A DNA stretch of 64,000 nt from Candidatus Flexifilum affinis (GCA_016713325.1 JADJPJ010000095.1:138881-202880); one strand, 5' to 3'; shown: positions 28,727 through 37,171, numbered from the stretch's first letter. Translations and numbers: made by a program. The notes: generated from the letters alone by a model not told the origin.

Positions 28727-29317
28727 CTACCCACCCCCAAGGATCGAGCCGGGCGTCGGCTCCACGGGCGCGGGCGCCGGCAGGGCCGGATCGCGCGTGG
28801 GGGGGACGGCGGGCGACGGCGTGGCAGTGATGAAGCCGGAATTCTGGGTGGAAATGGGCGTCGGGATGGGGAAGTCGAGCGGGGCGGGCGTGAGGGTCGC
28901 CTCCCGAATGGGCACGCCAAACGGCTGCGCCAGCATCGCCCGCTGATCCAGCACCTGCTTCGTCGCCTCAAAGGTATCGCGCACGATGGCGTCGAAATAA
29001 GCCGAGGGCCGCACGCGCGCCAGATCGACGCCGGCGCGGGCGCCATAGTCGCGCATCATGATGGCGGTGACGATGACCGCGCGGTTGGGCGGGACGAAGC
29101 TCAGAAAGTCGAAGTTGCTGATCACCGTGGGGCGAAAGCGATCCCAGTACTGGCGGGCGGCATCGAAAAACCATTCGACGCCCAGATTCGGCGCGATGAA
29201 CAGAAAGTGGAAATCCGGATACTGGTCGGGAGATGGCGTGGGCGAACTGACCTGGGGCAAAGGGCTGCCTCGCGCTCTATCGGAAGTGATCGCCTGATTG
29301 TTCCACAGGTTGTACAT
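28727..29317 (-). CDS. Truncated paralogue of the GH-like protein's C-terminal domain
   Basis: 196 codons. Residues 35-135 align with the C-terminal domain of the neighbouring 485-residue protein: FHFLFIAPNLGVEWFFDAARQYWD matches FHMVILAPGLDSSWFFETARAYWD, and a second block DYGARAG...YFDAIVRDTFEATKQVLD follows. A Pro/Thr-rich tail ends in SILGGG. The frame stays open upstream of the ATG at 29317 (HGALVGMYNLWNN) until it meets the palindrome at 29356-29377, so the barrel domain appears to have been lost. Whether the remnant is expressed is unknown. Confidence 0.5.
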   Translation of the reverse strand: MYNLWNNQAITSDRARGSPLPQVSSPTPSPDQYPDFHFLFIAPNLGVEWFFDAARQYWDRFRPTVISNFDFLSFVPPNRAVIVTAIMMRDYGARAGVDLARVRPSAYFDAIVRDTFEATKQVLDQRAMLAQPFGVPIREATLTPAPLDFPIPTPISTQNSGFITATPSPAVPPTRDPALPAPAPVEPTPGSILGGG

Positions 29318-29355
29318 CCCGACAAGCGCTCCATGGATGCCGGAACCAGCGACAA

Positions 29356-29377
29356 GGGGCGGTCTGCAAACCGCCCC
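29356..29377. repeat. Dispersed palindrome GGGGCGGT/ACCGCCCC
   Basis: An 8-bp stem around CTGCAA, at the point where the truncated paralogue loses similarity. Related GGGCGGTTC/GAACCGCCC palindromes are at 36305-36326 and 50937-50956. Confidence 0.7.
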
Positions 29378-29402
29378 CGCGTGGAGGAGAAGAAGACTAC
29401 GT

Positions 29403-29425
29403 ACGGCATGCGTTCAGCATGCCGT
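29403..29425 (-). terminator. 9-bp hairpin downstream of the 29.4-kb secreted protein gene
   Basis: ACGGCATGC and GCATGCCGT pair around GTTCA, 8 bp beyond the stop of the minus-strand gene ending at 29433. There is no T-tract; it may be another dispersed palindrome acting as a stop-side hairpin. Confidence 0.4.
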
Positions 29426-29432
29426 GCTGAAG

Positions 29433-30209
29433 TTAACTGACGATGCCGGCGGGGAGCGGGGCACCATTCTGCGGCGCTTCGAAGCTCGGCCCCATGGCGT
29501 CCTTACGGACCCACACGAATTGGCAGGCCAGGACGATCTTATAATACGTTTCGGTCGAGTCCTGTCCGACGACGAGATAGGTGCCGGGGTTGAGCGTGAG
29601 GTTGGTCGCGTTGCCGGGGCTGTAGTAAATCTGCGCGCCCAGCGGAGCTGAACCGACCACCGAACCCGCCGGAACTGCCAGGCTGCACCCCCCTGCGGTG
29701 GTTGTTGGCGTGCCACAGACGGCGTACGGCGTCAGGCTCGGCAAGCCCGTGAGGAGGGAGGATGCATCTTCGTAGTCCTCATCCAGGCACACTCCGTTGG
29801 CAAGGACATAGGCGGTGTAGGCGGGGTCACTCTGGGAGATCGCGCCTAACGCGGCAGCCTCTGCGCCGTCGATATCAAACAACGAATAGGTGATCGGGCG
29901 GCCGGTCACAGCGAAGACGCTCCCGTAATCCCCATCGTCGCTTGTCGTCGTGCCGACCACGCAACCCGGGTCGACGTCGACGACCACACCACTCGGATCA
30001 AACATCATCATGACATATTCGTCGCAGCCAGCGCCATCATCTGTCGGCCCACTGAGGGTAATATCAAACTGGGGGCCGTCAGCGTTATCACCAACATCGC
30101 CGGCATAATCGAAGACGAAGCTGCCGCTGGACGCGGCATGCACGCTGCCGAAAAACGCTATAGCGAGGATGATCATCAAGAGCAGTGTCGGAATTTTCGC
30201 GAAACGCAT
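29433..30209 (-). CDS. Secreted protein with a shared C-terminal domain (family unknown)
   Basis: About 258 residues from the ATG at 30209, chosen for AAGGAG 7 nt upstream and an immediate signal peptide (LLLMIILAIAFFGSVHA). The mature part starts with a beta-rich segment (GSFVFDYAGDVGDNADGPQFD) containing several Cys. The last 75 residues (GSVVGSAPLGAQIYYSPG, LNPGTYLVVGQD, VWVRKDAMGPSFEAPQNG, ending PLPAGIVS) recur in the secreted protein at 36.5 kb. No known domain is recognised. Extracellular or envelope location is inferred from the signal peptide. Confidence 0.7.
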   Translation of the reverse strand: MRFAKIPTLLLMIILAIAFFGSVHAASSGSFVFDYAGDVGDNADGPQFDITLSGPTDDGAGCDEYVMMMFDPSGVVVDVDPGCVVGTTTSDDGDYGSVFAVTGRPITYSLFDIDGAEAAALGAISQSDPAYTAYVLANGVCLDEDYEDASSLLTGLPSLTPYAVCGTPTTTAGGCSLAVPAGSVVGSAPLGAQIYYSPGNATNLTLNPGTYLVVGQDSTETYYKIVLACQFVWVRKDAMGPSFEAPQNGAPLPAGIVS

Positions 30210-30422
30210 TGATGGGCTCCTTGAAATAAGGCATTGCAAGCACAACTACATCTTCACACTTTACACAGTTTTTGATTCTTTACTACCTGCCGATAGGTAT
30301 GGGATGTGGTCAAGAAGAGACATGACAAGTCTGGACTCTCCCTGGACACATTGGTCTGCCCATGCATCGTGCAGTGAGGGTATACTCTGCACCCATTGTG
30401 AAATTGCACGCGAGTTATCCTC

Positions 30423-31220
30423 ATGCTTACGCTCCCACCTCAGTCTCTCGGCCTCCTCGTCCTTGGTCTTGTCGCCGGAGTCCTCTCCGGCATGTTCGGG
30501 ATCGGTGGCGGAGTGGTCATTGTCCCTATCCTGGTCACCTTCTTCGGGTTTGCTCTGCAAAGCGCGATCGGCACCTCACTCGGCGCGCTGCTCATGCCCG
30601 TTGCCATCCTCGCCGCCATCGAGTACTACCGTGCCGGCAAGCTGAAGATCCGCGTGGCGGCCCCGGTCGCATTCGGGCTGATCTTCGGCGGGTTCCTGGG
30701 CGCGCAGCTCGCCTTCGGGCTGCCGGTCAATACACTGCGCGTGATGTACGGCTTCTTCCTGCTATTCGCGAGCTGGCGCTTCGCCGAGCCGCGCAAATGG
30801 CTGGCGGAGATCCGGTCGACCGAGCCGCCCAAGCCGGTGACGCCTGAGCCCACTCGCTCGGTGGACCTGTGGGTGCTGCTGCTGCTTGGGTTCGGCGCCG
30901 GCATCATCTCCGGACTGTTCGGCGTCGGCGGTGGAATCGTGATCGTGCCGGCGCTGGTCGGCCTGCTGCGCTTCGATCAGAAAGAAGCGGTGGCTACGTC
31001 GCTGGGCGCGCTGCTGCTGCCGGTCGGTCTGCCGGCGGTGATCACCTACTACAACAACAATGCGTTCGACATCGCCACGGCGGCGGTGGTGGCGGTGGGG
31101 CTGGTGTTCGGGGCCTTCGGCGGGGCGAGGCTGACGCTGCGGCTGCCCTCGACCACGGTCAAGCGGCTGTACGGAATCTTCCTGCTGCTGGTCGCCCTGC
31201 GCTTCATCTTCGGCGGGTGA
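30423..31220 (+). CDS. TSUP-family permease (TauE/SafE, sulfite/anion exporter-like)
   Basis: 265 residues with about eight hydrophobic segments in two halves. Each half begins with the duplicated family motif: GVLSGMFGIGGGVVIVPIL (about 19-37) and GIISGLFGVGGGIVIVPAL (about 160-178). Each is followed by a TSLGALL loop. TSUP proteins move sulfite, sulfoacetate or other organic anions. A sulfur role would fit the cysteine genes in this window, but no direct linkage exists. It is a single gene whose upstream neighbour diverges. Confidence 0.85.
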   Translation: MLTLPPQSLGLLVLGLVAGVLSGMFGIGGGVVIVPILVTFFGFALQSAIGTSLGALLMPVAILAAIEYYRAGKLKIRVAAPVAFGLIFGGFLGAQLAFGLPVNTLRVMYGFFLLFASWRFAEPRKWLAEIRSTEPPKPVTPEPTRSVDLWVLLLLGFGAGIISGLFGVGGGIVIVPALVGLLRFDQKEAVATSLGALLLPVGLPAVITYYNNNAFDIATAAVVAVGLVFGAFGGARLTLRLPSTTVKRLYGIFLLLVALRFIFGG

Positions 31221-31329
31221 GTTGCTGCGCTATGATTGGATATGGCGTGGTCTGCATGTTTTGTGTAACGATTAACAGCGGATCGTCCGGACCTCCTGAA
31301 TCATAAACAGTGAAAGAACCTGTCCCAAT

Positions 31330-32265
31330 ATGCAAAAACCGCCTGCGCGCTGGTTGATCCTCGCTGCGTTTGCCGCCGTCTACTTCATCTGGGGTTCCAG
31401 CTACATCGGCATTGCCTTCGCCTCCCAGACCATCCCGCCCCTCTTTATGATGGCCTCTCGCCTGGGCGCGGCCGGCATCGCGCTGATCGTCGTGGCGATG
31501 CGGACCGGAGCGGTACGGCCTACCCGGCAGCACTGGCGCTCGGCGATTACCGCCGGTTTCCCCATGTTCGTCATCAACGCCGGGGCGATCGCCTATGCCG
31601 AGGCGAGGCTGGGCATGCCTTCCGGGATCGCGGCGGTGCTGCTGGCCAGCATGCCCCTGTGGATGGTGCTGATCAACTGGCTGCGACCCGGCGGCAGTCC
31701 TCCGAGCGGGCTGGTGGTCGCCGGCATCGTCATCGGCTTTGTGGGGATTGTGCTGCTCAGCGCTCCGGAACAGGGCATGCCGCCGCTGAATCCGCTGGCC
31801 GTGATTCTGATCCTAGTGGCGGCGGTCTCATGGGCTTTCGGCTCGATCTATTTGCGCGGGGCGCACCAGCCCGCTTCGGCGCCGCTCTCGACCGGAATGC
31901 AGCTTGTCTCCGGCGCGACCGGCCTGCTGATCGTCAGCATCGTGACGGGCGAACTGGCCACCTTCGATCCGGCTCAGGTAAGTGCCCTTTCGCTGGGCGC
32001 GGCCATCTACCTGGCGATCTTCAACTCGTTCATCGGCTTCAGTTCCTACGTCTGGCTGATGCGTCACGTCAGCCCGGCCAAGGTGTCGACCTATGCCTAC
32101 GTCAACCCGGTGGTGGCGGTCATCCTGGGGGCGCTGCTGGCCAGCGAGTCGATCACGCTGCGCATGGTGATCGCCGGTGCGATCATTCTCTTCTCGGTGT
32201 TCCTGATCACGGTGCAGCACCTGCCCCTGCTGAACCGCTCCCGGCTGGCGCAGGCCGCCCGGTAG
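31330..32265 (+). CDS. EamA/DMT-superfamily transporter (RhaT/YedA-like)
   Basis: 311 residues with ten predicted membrane spans and two EamA repeats: WLILAAFAAVYFIWGSSYIG at the start of the first and AVSWAFGSIYLRG at the start of the second. The second repeat ends with NPVVAVILGALLASE, a typical EamA signature. These are drug/metabolite exporters, often for amino acids. The substrate cannot be told from sequence. It stands alone, 110 bp after the TSUP gene on the same strand. Confidence 0.85.
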   Translation: MQKPPARWLILAAFAAVYFIWGSSYIGIAFASQTIPPLFMMASRLGAAGIALIVVAMRTGAVRPTRQHWRSAITAGFPMFVINAGAIAYAEARLGMPSGIAAVLLASMPLWMVLINWLRPGGSPPSGLVVAGIVIGFVGIVLLSAPEQGMPPLNPLAVILILVAAVSWAFGSIYLRGAHQPASAPLSTGMQLVSGATGLLIVSIVTGELATFDPAQVSALSLGAAIYLAIFNSFIGFSSYVWLMRHVSPAKVSTYAYVNPVVAVILGALLASESITLRMVIAGAIILFSVFLITVQHLPLLNRSRLAQAAR

Positions 32266-32408
32266 GAGATCGCGCGGGAGCTCAGACGTTGATTTCTGCT
32301 TTCGCCAGCATCGTCCATCTCCAGGCCTCAGCGCCACGTCCCACAGAGGCAGCAGGGCCTACATCCACAATCTTGTCCGCCCAACCAGCACGAAGTTAAG
32401 GGTTAACC

Positions 32409-33206
32409 TCAGCGCCGCGCGGCGTTGATGGTCGTCAGCAATTCGTCGTGAATGCAGCCGTTGCTGACCACCACCTGATTCCCGGTGTACAACCGTGTTG
32501 TCCCGCCGTCGAAGTCGGTGGCCCGCCCGCCGGCTTCCTCGACGATCAGCAGACCCGCCTGCACATCCCAACTGTGCATGCCCGCGTCCCAGAAGGCTTC
32601 TAACCGTCCACAGGCCACAAACGACAGCTCCAGTGCCGCGGAACCGAGCCGGCGCATGTCGCGCACGCGGTTGAGGACGGCCAGGAACGAGTCGACGTTG
32701 TTGCCGCTGCGCAGGGTGCGCCGGCCGGTCGGGAAGCCACTGGCGATCAGCGACAGGCCGAGCGTCTCGGCGTTCGACACGTGGATCGGCTGGCCGTTGA
32801 GGGTCGCACCGCCGCCGCGCGCCGCGCTGAACATCTCGTTGGTGACCGGGTTGTAGACGACGCCCACCTGCGGGCGGAGATCCGGGTCGGCCAGGGCGAT
32901 GCTGATCGAGAAATGCGGCAGATTGTTGGCGTAGTTGGTCGTGCCGTCGATGGGATCGACATGCCAGGCGTAGGGGGCATCGAAGATCTCGCCGCCGCCT
33001 TCTTCGCTGTGGATCGGGAATCCGCTCGCGGCCAGCACCGGCACGATGGCGGCTTCGGAGGCTTTGTCGCCCTCGGTGACGATGTCGAAGGCATTGGCTT
33101 TGGTGACTTCATCGTGCGCGCCGCCGAAGGTCTTGAGGGCGGCGACGCCGGCATCACGAGCGGCGCGCTCCGCCAGCGCACGCAGGGCGGGGAGATCGAG
33201 GTTCAT
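32409..33206 (-). CDS. Inositol monophosphatase-family phosphatase
   Basis: 265 residues. The metal-binding motifs of the FIG superfamily are complete: FDIVTEGDKASE, SEEGG (first Glu), WHVDPIDGTTNYANNLPHF (Asp-x-Asp-Gly) and HSWDVQAGLLIVEEAGG near the C-terminus. These Mg-dependent enzymes dephosphorylate inositol phosphates, histidinol phosphate or related sugars. No neighbouring pathway genes refine the substrate. The start at 33206 (MNLDLPALRALAERAARD) follows a GAGGAAACCGC site. Confidence 0.88.
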   Translation of the reverse strand: MNLDLPALRALAERAARDAGVAALKTFGGAHDEVTKANAFDIVTEGDKASEAAIVPVLAASGFPIHSEEGGGEIFDAPYAWHVDPIDGTTNYANNLPHFSISIALADPDLRPQVGVVYNPVTNEMFSAARGGGATLNGQPIHVSNAETLGLSLIASGFPTGRRTLRSGNNVDSFLAVLNRVRDMRRLGSAALELSFVACGRLEAFWDAGMHSWDVQAGLLIVEEAGGRATDFDGGTTRLYTGNQVVVSNGCIHDELLTTINAARR

Positions 33207-33248
33207 GCGGTTTCCTCAAGTTTCAGGAGACGTCGGCCGGAATATAGG

Positions 33249-33503
33249 TCATGTCTTTCCGGAAAGCTTCAGACGCGTCTTGGCTTTCAGCAGCGTCATC
33301 ATGTCGTCGGCGCGAATGAAATCGTACATCTCCAGCTGCTCATCGAAGGTCAGGGCGTCTTCACGATTCTGTTCGAGGAGTTGCGCGGCGCGCTCCTCAA
33401 GCTCCGGAGGCAGACGGAAATTCAGAATCGCCTGCGGATCGGGATCGCTTGAAATGAAATCCGTAATCACATCAAAGACTGTTCGTGCAGCAGCGTGCTG
33501 CAT
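33249..33503 (-). CDS. Small conserved hypothetical protein (antitoxin-like length)
   Basis: 84 residues from the ATG at 33503, which has GAGGAG 7 nt upstream (an ATG at 33542 is the alternative). The core FRLPPELEERAAQLLEQNREDALTFDEQLEMYDF, followed by LLKAKTRLKL, is helical. It resembles small proteins with a P-E-L-x-E-R-x-x-x-L-L-E-x-N-R-x-x-x-L pattern found in cyanobacteria and Chloroflexota, often annotated as antitoxin-like or hypothetical. No HNH or PIN toxin partner is adjacent. The function is not assigned. Confidence 0.65.
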   Translation of the reverse strand: MQHAAARTVFDVITDFISSDPDPQAILNFRLPPELEERAAQLLEQNREDALTFDEQLEMYDFIRADDMMTLLKAKTRLKLSGKT

Positions 33504-33594
33504 GTGCTCGCTCCTCAAACCTGAACTATCCTGATTGTACAACAGGAAAGGAGGGCGAAAAACAGCACTGTCTGCAACCTGGAGGAACGCGTCA

Positions 33595-34170
33595 TTACCC
33601 CATCGCGGGGAGCATGGCAGCGGCAGACGCGGCGGCCTGCTCGTCCTCGTGGAGCAAAATCAGGTACCAGCCAAGGAACAACAGCAGCGGCGGCGCTTTC
33701 TCCGTGAGCACGTCGGTCGGGATGTCCGGGTCGAGGCTGATCTCGCCGCGCGTGCTCCAGCCGGACTTGATCTCGATGCCGAGGATCGGGCTGCCGTCGG
33801 GGAGCGCCCAGACCCAGCGGGTCGCTTTGAAGACGCGGGTGTGGCGGGTAAAGGTGAAGACGCGGCCATCCGGGTAGGTGAGGGTGCCCTCGAAGCCCTT
33901 TGGCTCGAACACGGCGGGCTCTTCGCCGGTGCCGACGGAGCGGATGGTTATCTGCGGCCGCTTGAAGAGGCGGGGTTTGTATTCCAGAAGCCAGTGACTG
34001 CCGGGGGCATCAACCTCGACGGCCGAGCGCCACCCGCCCCTGCGGGTAATGGACGCCAGCACTTCCCCGTCGCTGGTCCGAAGCTCGAAACGCGGCTTGT
34101 CGAACAGGCGGCGCCGCCTGGCTTTCACCCAGCTCATGTCCTGCTGCTCAAGGTCGGCGAGCGTTTTCAC
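33595..34170 (-). CDS. Hypothetical protein (beta-rich, possible tubby/LURP-like)
   Basis: About 191 residues from the GTG at 34170, chosen because AGGAGAGG sits 4 nt upstream; an in-frame ATG at 34293 adds a 41-residue leader without a good site. The protein is made of alternating strands (RRLFDKPRFELRTSDGEVLA, HWLLEYKPRLFKRPQITIRS, GTLTYPDGRVFTFTRH) reminiscent of tubby-C/LURP-one or scramblase-like barrels. A hydrophobic helix (PPLLLFLGWYLILL) near the C-terminus could anchor it to a membrane. The fold call is a guess. Confidence 0.55.
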   Translation of the reverse strand: MKTLADLEQQDMSWVKARRRRLFDKPRFELRTSDGEVLASITRRGGWRSAVEVDAPGSHWLLEYKPRLFKRPQITIRSVGTGEEPAVFEPKGFEGTLTYPDGRVFTFTRHTRVFKATRWVWALPDGSPILGIEIKSGWSTRGEISLDPDIPTDVLTEKAPPLLLFLGWYLILLHEDEQAAASAAAMLPAMG

Positions 34171-34539
34171 GATCCCTCTCCTTGTCGATCGCCTTACATT
34201 GATCCTGTACGCAGGAGGAGGATCGGCCGTTGCAAAAAACGTCGAAAGCGCATACAAACGAGAAGCCACAGGGTTGGAGATGAATGATGACAACGTGCGA
34301 CCAGGGATAACCTGCCGCCACTGTTTGAAGCCATTCGGCCAGGCAAAGACCCTCCCGCTGGAGGGGTTGCTCTCCCAGGGGCATGGGTTGGTCCCTTCAG
34401 TGGACCTGTCGTTTCACTAGCCGACGCGCTTTAGCCGTCGGCGGAGAGACAGAATCGGTGAAGTCGGGCTTCAATCAACATGGTCAACATGTGGCACAAT
34501 GTGCTCCGATAGTCTGAAGCATTCGCATCGGAATCGACT
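34171..34539. other. 370-bp gap between divergent genes
   Basis: This separates the hypothetical protein from ccmA. No convincing open frame, palindrome or strong promoter was found. GTGGTCAACATGTGGCACAATG near 34480-34505 may hold the ccmA promoter. Confidence 0.4.
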
Positions 34540-35253
34540 TTGACAGAAACCGCACTGATTACCATTCGCAAACTCGTCAAGACGTTTGGCGCGCTGCCGG
34601 TGCTGCGCAGCATCGACCTGGACATGCAGCGCGGCGACGCCGTGGCCCTGCTCGGCGCCAACGGCAGCGGCAAATCCACCCTGCTCCGGCTGATCGGCGG
34701 GCTGAGCAAGGCCACCTCCGGCGAAATTCGCGTCGGCGGCTGGGAGCTGCCCCGCGAGGCCCACGCCATTCGCGCGCAGATCGGGCTGGTGGCCCATCGC
34801 ACGCTGGTCTATGACAACCTGACGGCGCGGGAGAACCTGCGCTTTTTCGGCCGGCTGTACAACCTGACGGATGTCGACGCCCATATCGAGCGCGGGCTGG
34901 CGCGCGTCGGGCTGGCGCGCCGCGCCGACGACGTCGCCCGCACCTTCTCGCGCGGGATGCAGCAGCGCCTGGCCATCGCCCGCGCCCTGCTGCACGACCC
35001 GGCTGTCCTGCTGCTCGACGAGCCGTACACCGGCCTGGACGTCAGCGCGGCGGAGGTGCTGGACACCATCGTCCTCGAAGCGCGCGGCGAAGGCCGGACC
35101 ATCCTCATGACCACGCACGAACTCGACCGGGCGGCGCGGCTGGCGACGCGGGCCATCATCCTGGCCAAGGGCAAGGTCGGCTTCGACGGCCCCATGCCCG
35201 AGGACCTACCCGCCGCCTACCGCCAAATCGTCGGCACCGTATCCACCGGCTGA
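34540..35253 (+). CDS. ccmA: Heme exporter ATP-binding protein CcmA
   Basis: 237 residues starting at TTG. Walker A is LLGANGSGKSTLL (38-50), the ABC signature is FSRGMQQRLAIARAL, Walker B is VLLLDEPYTGLD, and the switch His is in TTHELDRAA. CcmA with CcmB and CcmC forms the ABC complex that releases holo-CcmE during System I cytochrome c maturation. The assignment rests on the ATPase being followed 14 nt later by a CcmB homologue and, further on, by CcmC and CcmD. The rest of the system is at 52-57 kb. Confidence 0.88.
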   Translation: MTETALITIRKLVKTFGALPVLRSIDLDMQRGDAVALLGANGSGKSTLLRLIGGLSKATSGEIRVGGWELPREAHAIRAQIGLVAHRTLVYDNLTARENLRFFGRLYNLTDVDAHIERGLARVGLARRADDVARTFSRGMQQRLAIARALLHDPAVLLLDEPYTGLDVSAAEVLDTIVLEARGEGRTILMTTHELDRAARLATRAIILAKGKVGFDGPMPEDLPAAYRQIVGTVSTG

Positions 35254-35267
35254 CCGGGAGATCCCTT

Positions 35268-35945
35268 GTGAAAACACCGTTCCTGCAAAGCGCGCTGGCC
35301 ATTGCGCGCAAAGATTTCCTGGCCGAACTGCGCAGCCGCGAACTGGTCGGCGGGATGGGCCTGTTCGTCCTGCTGAGCGTGCTCGTCTTCAGCTTCGCCC
35401 TGGAGCTAAACCGCCAGGCGCGCTCCGAGACAGTCGGCGGCGTGCTGTGGGTGACCGTCGTCTTCGCCAGCATCCTGGGGCTGAACCGCAGCATGGCCAT
35501 GGAGCGCGAACAGGGCAACTTCGAAGCCCTGCTGATCGCCCCCATCGACCGGGCGGCCATGTACGTCGGCAAGCTGATCGGCAACTACGTCTTCACGGTG
35601 GCGGTGTCGCTGCCGCTGCTGCTGGTCATGACCATCCTCTACAACGTGGCGGTGATCACCCCGGAGGTGGTCGGCGTGCTGCTGCTGGGTGCGTTTGGCA
35701 TGACGGTGGTGGGCACGCTGCTGGCGGCCATGACCGTGCAGACGCGATCCCGCGAGGCGCTGCTGCCGATCATCATGCTGCCGATCGTGCTGCCGGCGCT
35801 GCTGGCCTCCGTGCGGGCGACCAACGCCATCCTCAGCCGCGCGCCGGCGGAGCAGTGGTCGGACTGGGTGCTGATCCTGCTCGTGCTGGATGTGATCTAT
35901 CTGGTGATGTGTCTGCTGACCTTCGGGTTTGTGGTGGAGGAGTAA
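35268..35945 (+). CDS. ccmB: Heme exporter membrane protein CcmB
   Basis: 225 residues starting at GTG, with six membrane spans. The N-terminus ALAIARKDFLAELRSRELVGGM is a CcmB signature, as are VTVVFASILGLNRSMAMEREQGNFEALLIAP and GTLLAAMTVQTRSREALLPIIMLPIVLPALL. It is the permease partner of CcmA. It follows ccmA by 14 nt. The ccm gene order is then broken by 1.4 kb of repeats and an opposite-strand secreted protein before ccmC. Confidence 0.9.
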   Translation: MKTPFLQSALAIARKDFLAELRSRELVGGMGLFVLLSVLVFSFALELNRQARSETVGGVLWVTVVFASILGLNRSMAMEREQGNFEALLIAPIDRAAMYVGKLIGNYVFTVAVSLPLLLVMTILYNVAVITPEVVGVLLLGAFGMTVVGTLLAAMTVQTRSREALLPIIMLPIVLPALLASVRATNAILSRAPAEQWSDWVLILLVLDVIYLVMCLLTFGFVVEE

Positions 35946-36014
35946 CCCTCATCCCCCTGACCCTCCTTACAGGGGGCAGGTTTTCAACGGATCGATGCAT
36001 GGGCGGGTGGCGTA

Positions 36015-36035
36015 GGGACGCGATTTTTCGCGTCC
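36015..36035. repeat. Dispersed intergenic palindrome, GGGACGCGA type, copy 2
   Basis: GGGACGCGA, T-rich loop, TCGCGTCC, identical to 13468-13488, with extended similarity on both sides (TTTTCAACGGAT upstream; AATGGCGTCCC downstream). Confidence 0.85.
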
Positions 36036-36188
36036 ATCACATCAGAGGCCAAGAATGGCGTCCCAATAACCAAAACATCATTTACTTCGACCATAAAAGC
36101 CCTACCCCTATAGTTGGCGCCCTCTCCCACGCAAGCGTGTGAGCAAGCTCGCCATAGCATGGGAACTGGTTGCGAGGATCGGACGTAG

Positions 36189-36208
36189 GGACGCGCTACT
36201 GCGCGTCC
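36189..36208. repeat. Dispersed palindrome GGACGCGC/GCGCGTCC
   Basis: An 8-bp perfect stem around TACT, preceded by GTAG as in other members of the family. Confidence 0.7.
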
Positions 36209-36304
36209 GGCTCGTTGTCCCGTGTTATTCTTCCCCCGCCAATGCCGCGTCCGCCATCCGCTTACCCACCGGCTGAATGCTCATGGACGAAATACGACGA
36301 CGTA

Positions 36305-36326
36305 GGGGCGGTTCGCGAACCGCCCC
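36305..36326. repeat. Dispersed palindrome GGGGCGGTTCG/CGAACCGCCCC
   Basis: A perfect 22-bp self-complementary sequence preceded by GTA. The same half-sites occur at 50937-50956 and in part at 60458-60470. Confidence 0.75.
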
Positions 36327-36345
36327 TGGTCCTCCACAGATAGTT

Positions 36346-36393
36346 GCCCCTCTTCCACGCGAGCGTGCGAGCACGCTCGCGTGGAAGAGGGGC
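36346..36393. repeat. 48-bp perfect palindrome with 23-bp arms
   Basis: The left arm 36346-36368 and right arm 36371-36393 are exact reverse complements with a 2-nt centre (GA). The arms read GCCCCTCTTCCACGCGAGCG then TGC, and would form a very stable cruciform or RNA hairpin. There is no T-tract after either arm. Confidence 0.85.
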
Positions 36394-36451
36394 TTAGGGA
36401 TTGAGGGGGCCCATCAATACCCCCTCGCGCCCATGGATACAAACCCGACGC

Positions 36452-37171
36452 TTAGCTGACCACAGTTGTCGGCAGCGGCTGACCGTTCCACGGTGCCTGA
36501 TAGGACGGCTGGAGCGCATCCGACCGGACCCACAGCAGCGGACTCTGGCAGGCCAGCCAGACCTGGGAATACTCGCCGGTCGTGTCGACGCCGATCACAT
36601 AGTACGTGCCGGGGTTGAGGATCACACCGGGTGAGGACTTATCGGCGGCGGGACCCCAGTAGGCCTGCGCGCCCAGCGGAGCGTCACCCATCACTGCACC
36701 GCTGGGGAGCGGGTTCGGGCAGTTGGCCGTCGGGGCCGGTACGCCATTGACCAGAGACAGCACGGCGCCGGTGGTGCAGTCCCATGTCATGGTGCTGATG
36801 TAGGCGACGCCGCCAGTGTAGTTGGGTCCGTTGTAGGTCGTCACCGAAAGCGTCACCGGCGTATTGGCCGGCAGAACGTAGGGATCGGTGAAGACGGTAA
36901 ATCCGTACGTGCCGACACCCTGGAAGTTTGTATCCTGTGTGTACCCGAGATTGGGGAAGCCCGGCGCGCTGTACGTTCCCAGCTCAGAAGCGAACATCGG
37001 CGCGGGAACATTGATCTCGACGCCCGGGATGAACACATTATCGTCGGCGCAGACCCCTGCTGCGCCCAGATTGAGCTGCCAGGATGGCGCGGGACCGAGG
37101 GCGAAGGCGACCAGTACCGAGCTGAGAAGCACAAGCGCGACGACAGTGACAGCAACGACTTTCCTATTCAT
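36452..37171 (-). CDS. Secreted protein with the shared C-terminal domain (paralogue of the 29.4-kb gene)
   Basis: About 239 residues from the ATG at 37171, which has GGAGGG 4 nt upstream (an upstream ATG at 37246 is the alternative). A signal peptide (VVAVTVVALVLLSSVLVAFA) is followed by a beta-rich domain (INVPAPMFASELGTYSAPGF). The C-terminal 75 residues (GAVMGDAPLGAQAYWGPA, LNPGTYYVIGVDTTGEY, LWVRSDALQPSYQAPWNGQ, ending PLPTTVVS) match the end of the protein at 29.4 kb. The variable N-terminal and constant C-terminal parts suggest a surface-anchoring or assembly domain at the C-terminus (inference). Confidence 0.7.
   Translation of the reverse strand: MNRKVVAVTVVALVLLSSVLVAFALGPAPSWQLNLGAAGVCADDNVFIPGVEINVPAPMFASELGTYSAPGFPNLGYTQDTNFQGVGTYGFTVFTDPYVLPANTPVTLSVTTYNGPNYTGGVAYISTMTWDCTTGAVLSLVNGVPAPTANCPNPLPSGAVMGDAPLGAQAYWGPAADKSSPGVILNPGTYYVIGVDTTGEYSQVWLACQSPLLWVRSDALQPSYQAPWNGQPLPTTVVS

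Larger units (their letters stand above)
35946..36451. other. 500-bp intergenic region packed with palindromic repeats
   Basis: It contains at least four separate palindromes (36015-36035, 36189-36208, 36305-36326 and 36346-36393) plus CTCTCCCACGCAAGCGTGTGAGC near 36122. No gene is supported. It separates ccmB from the oppositely oriented secreted-protein gene. Confidence 0.8.

Noticed and set aside
36015..36393. Palindromes as intrinsic terminators of ccmB
   Set aside because: None is followed by a T-tract and the same sequences recur in unrelated gaps and orientations, so they are better read as dispersed repeats.
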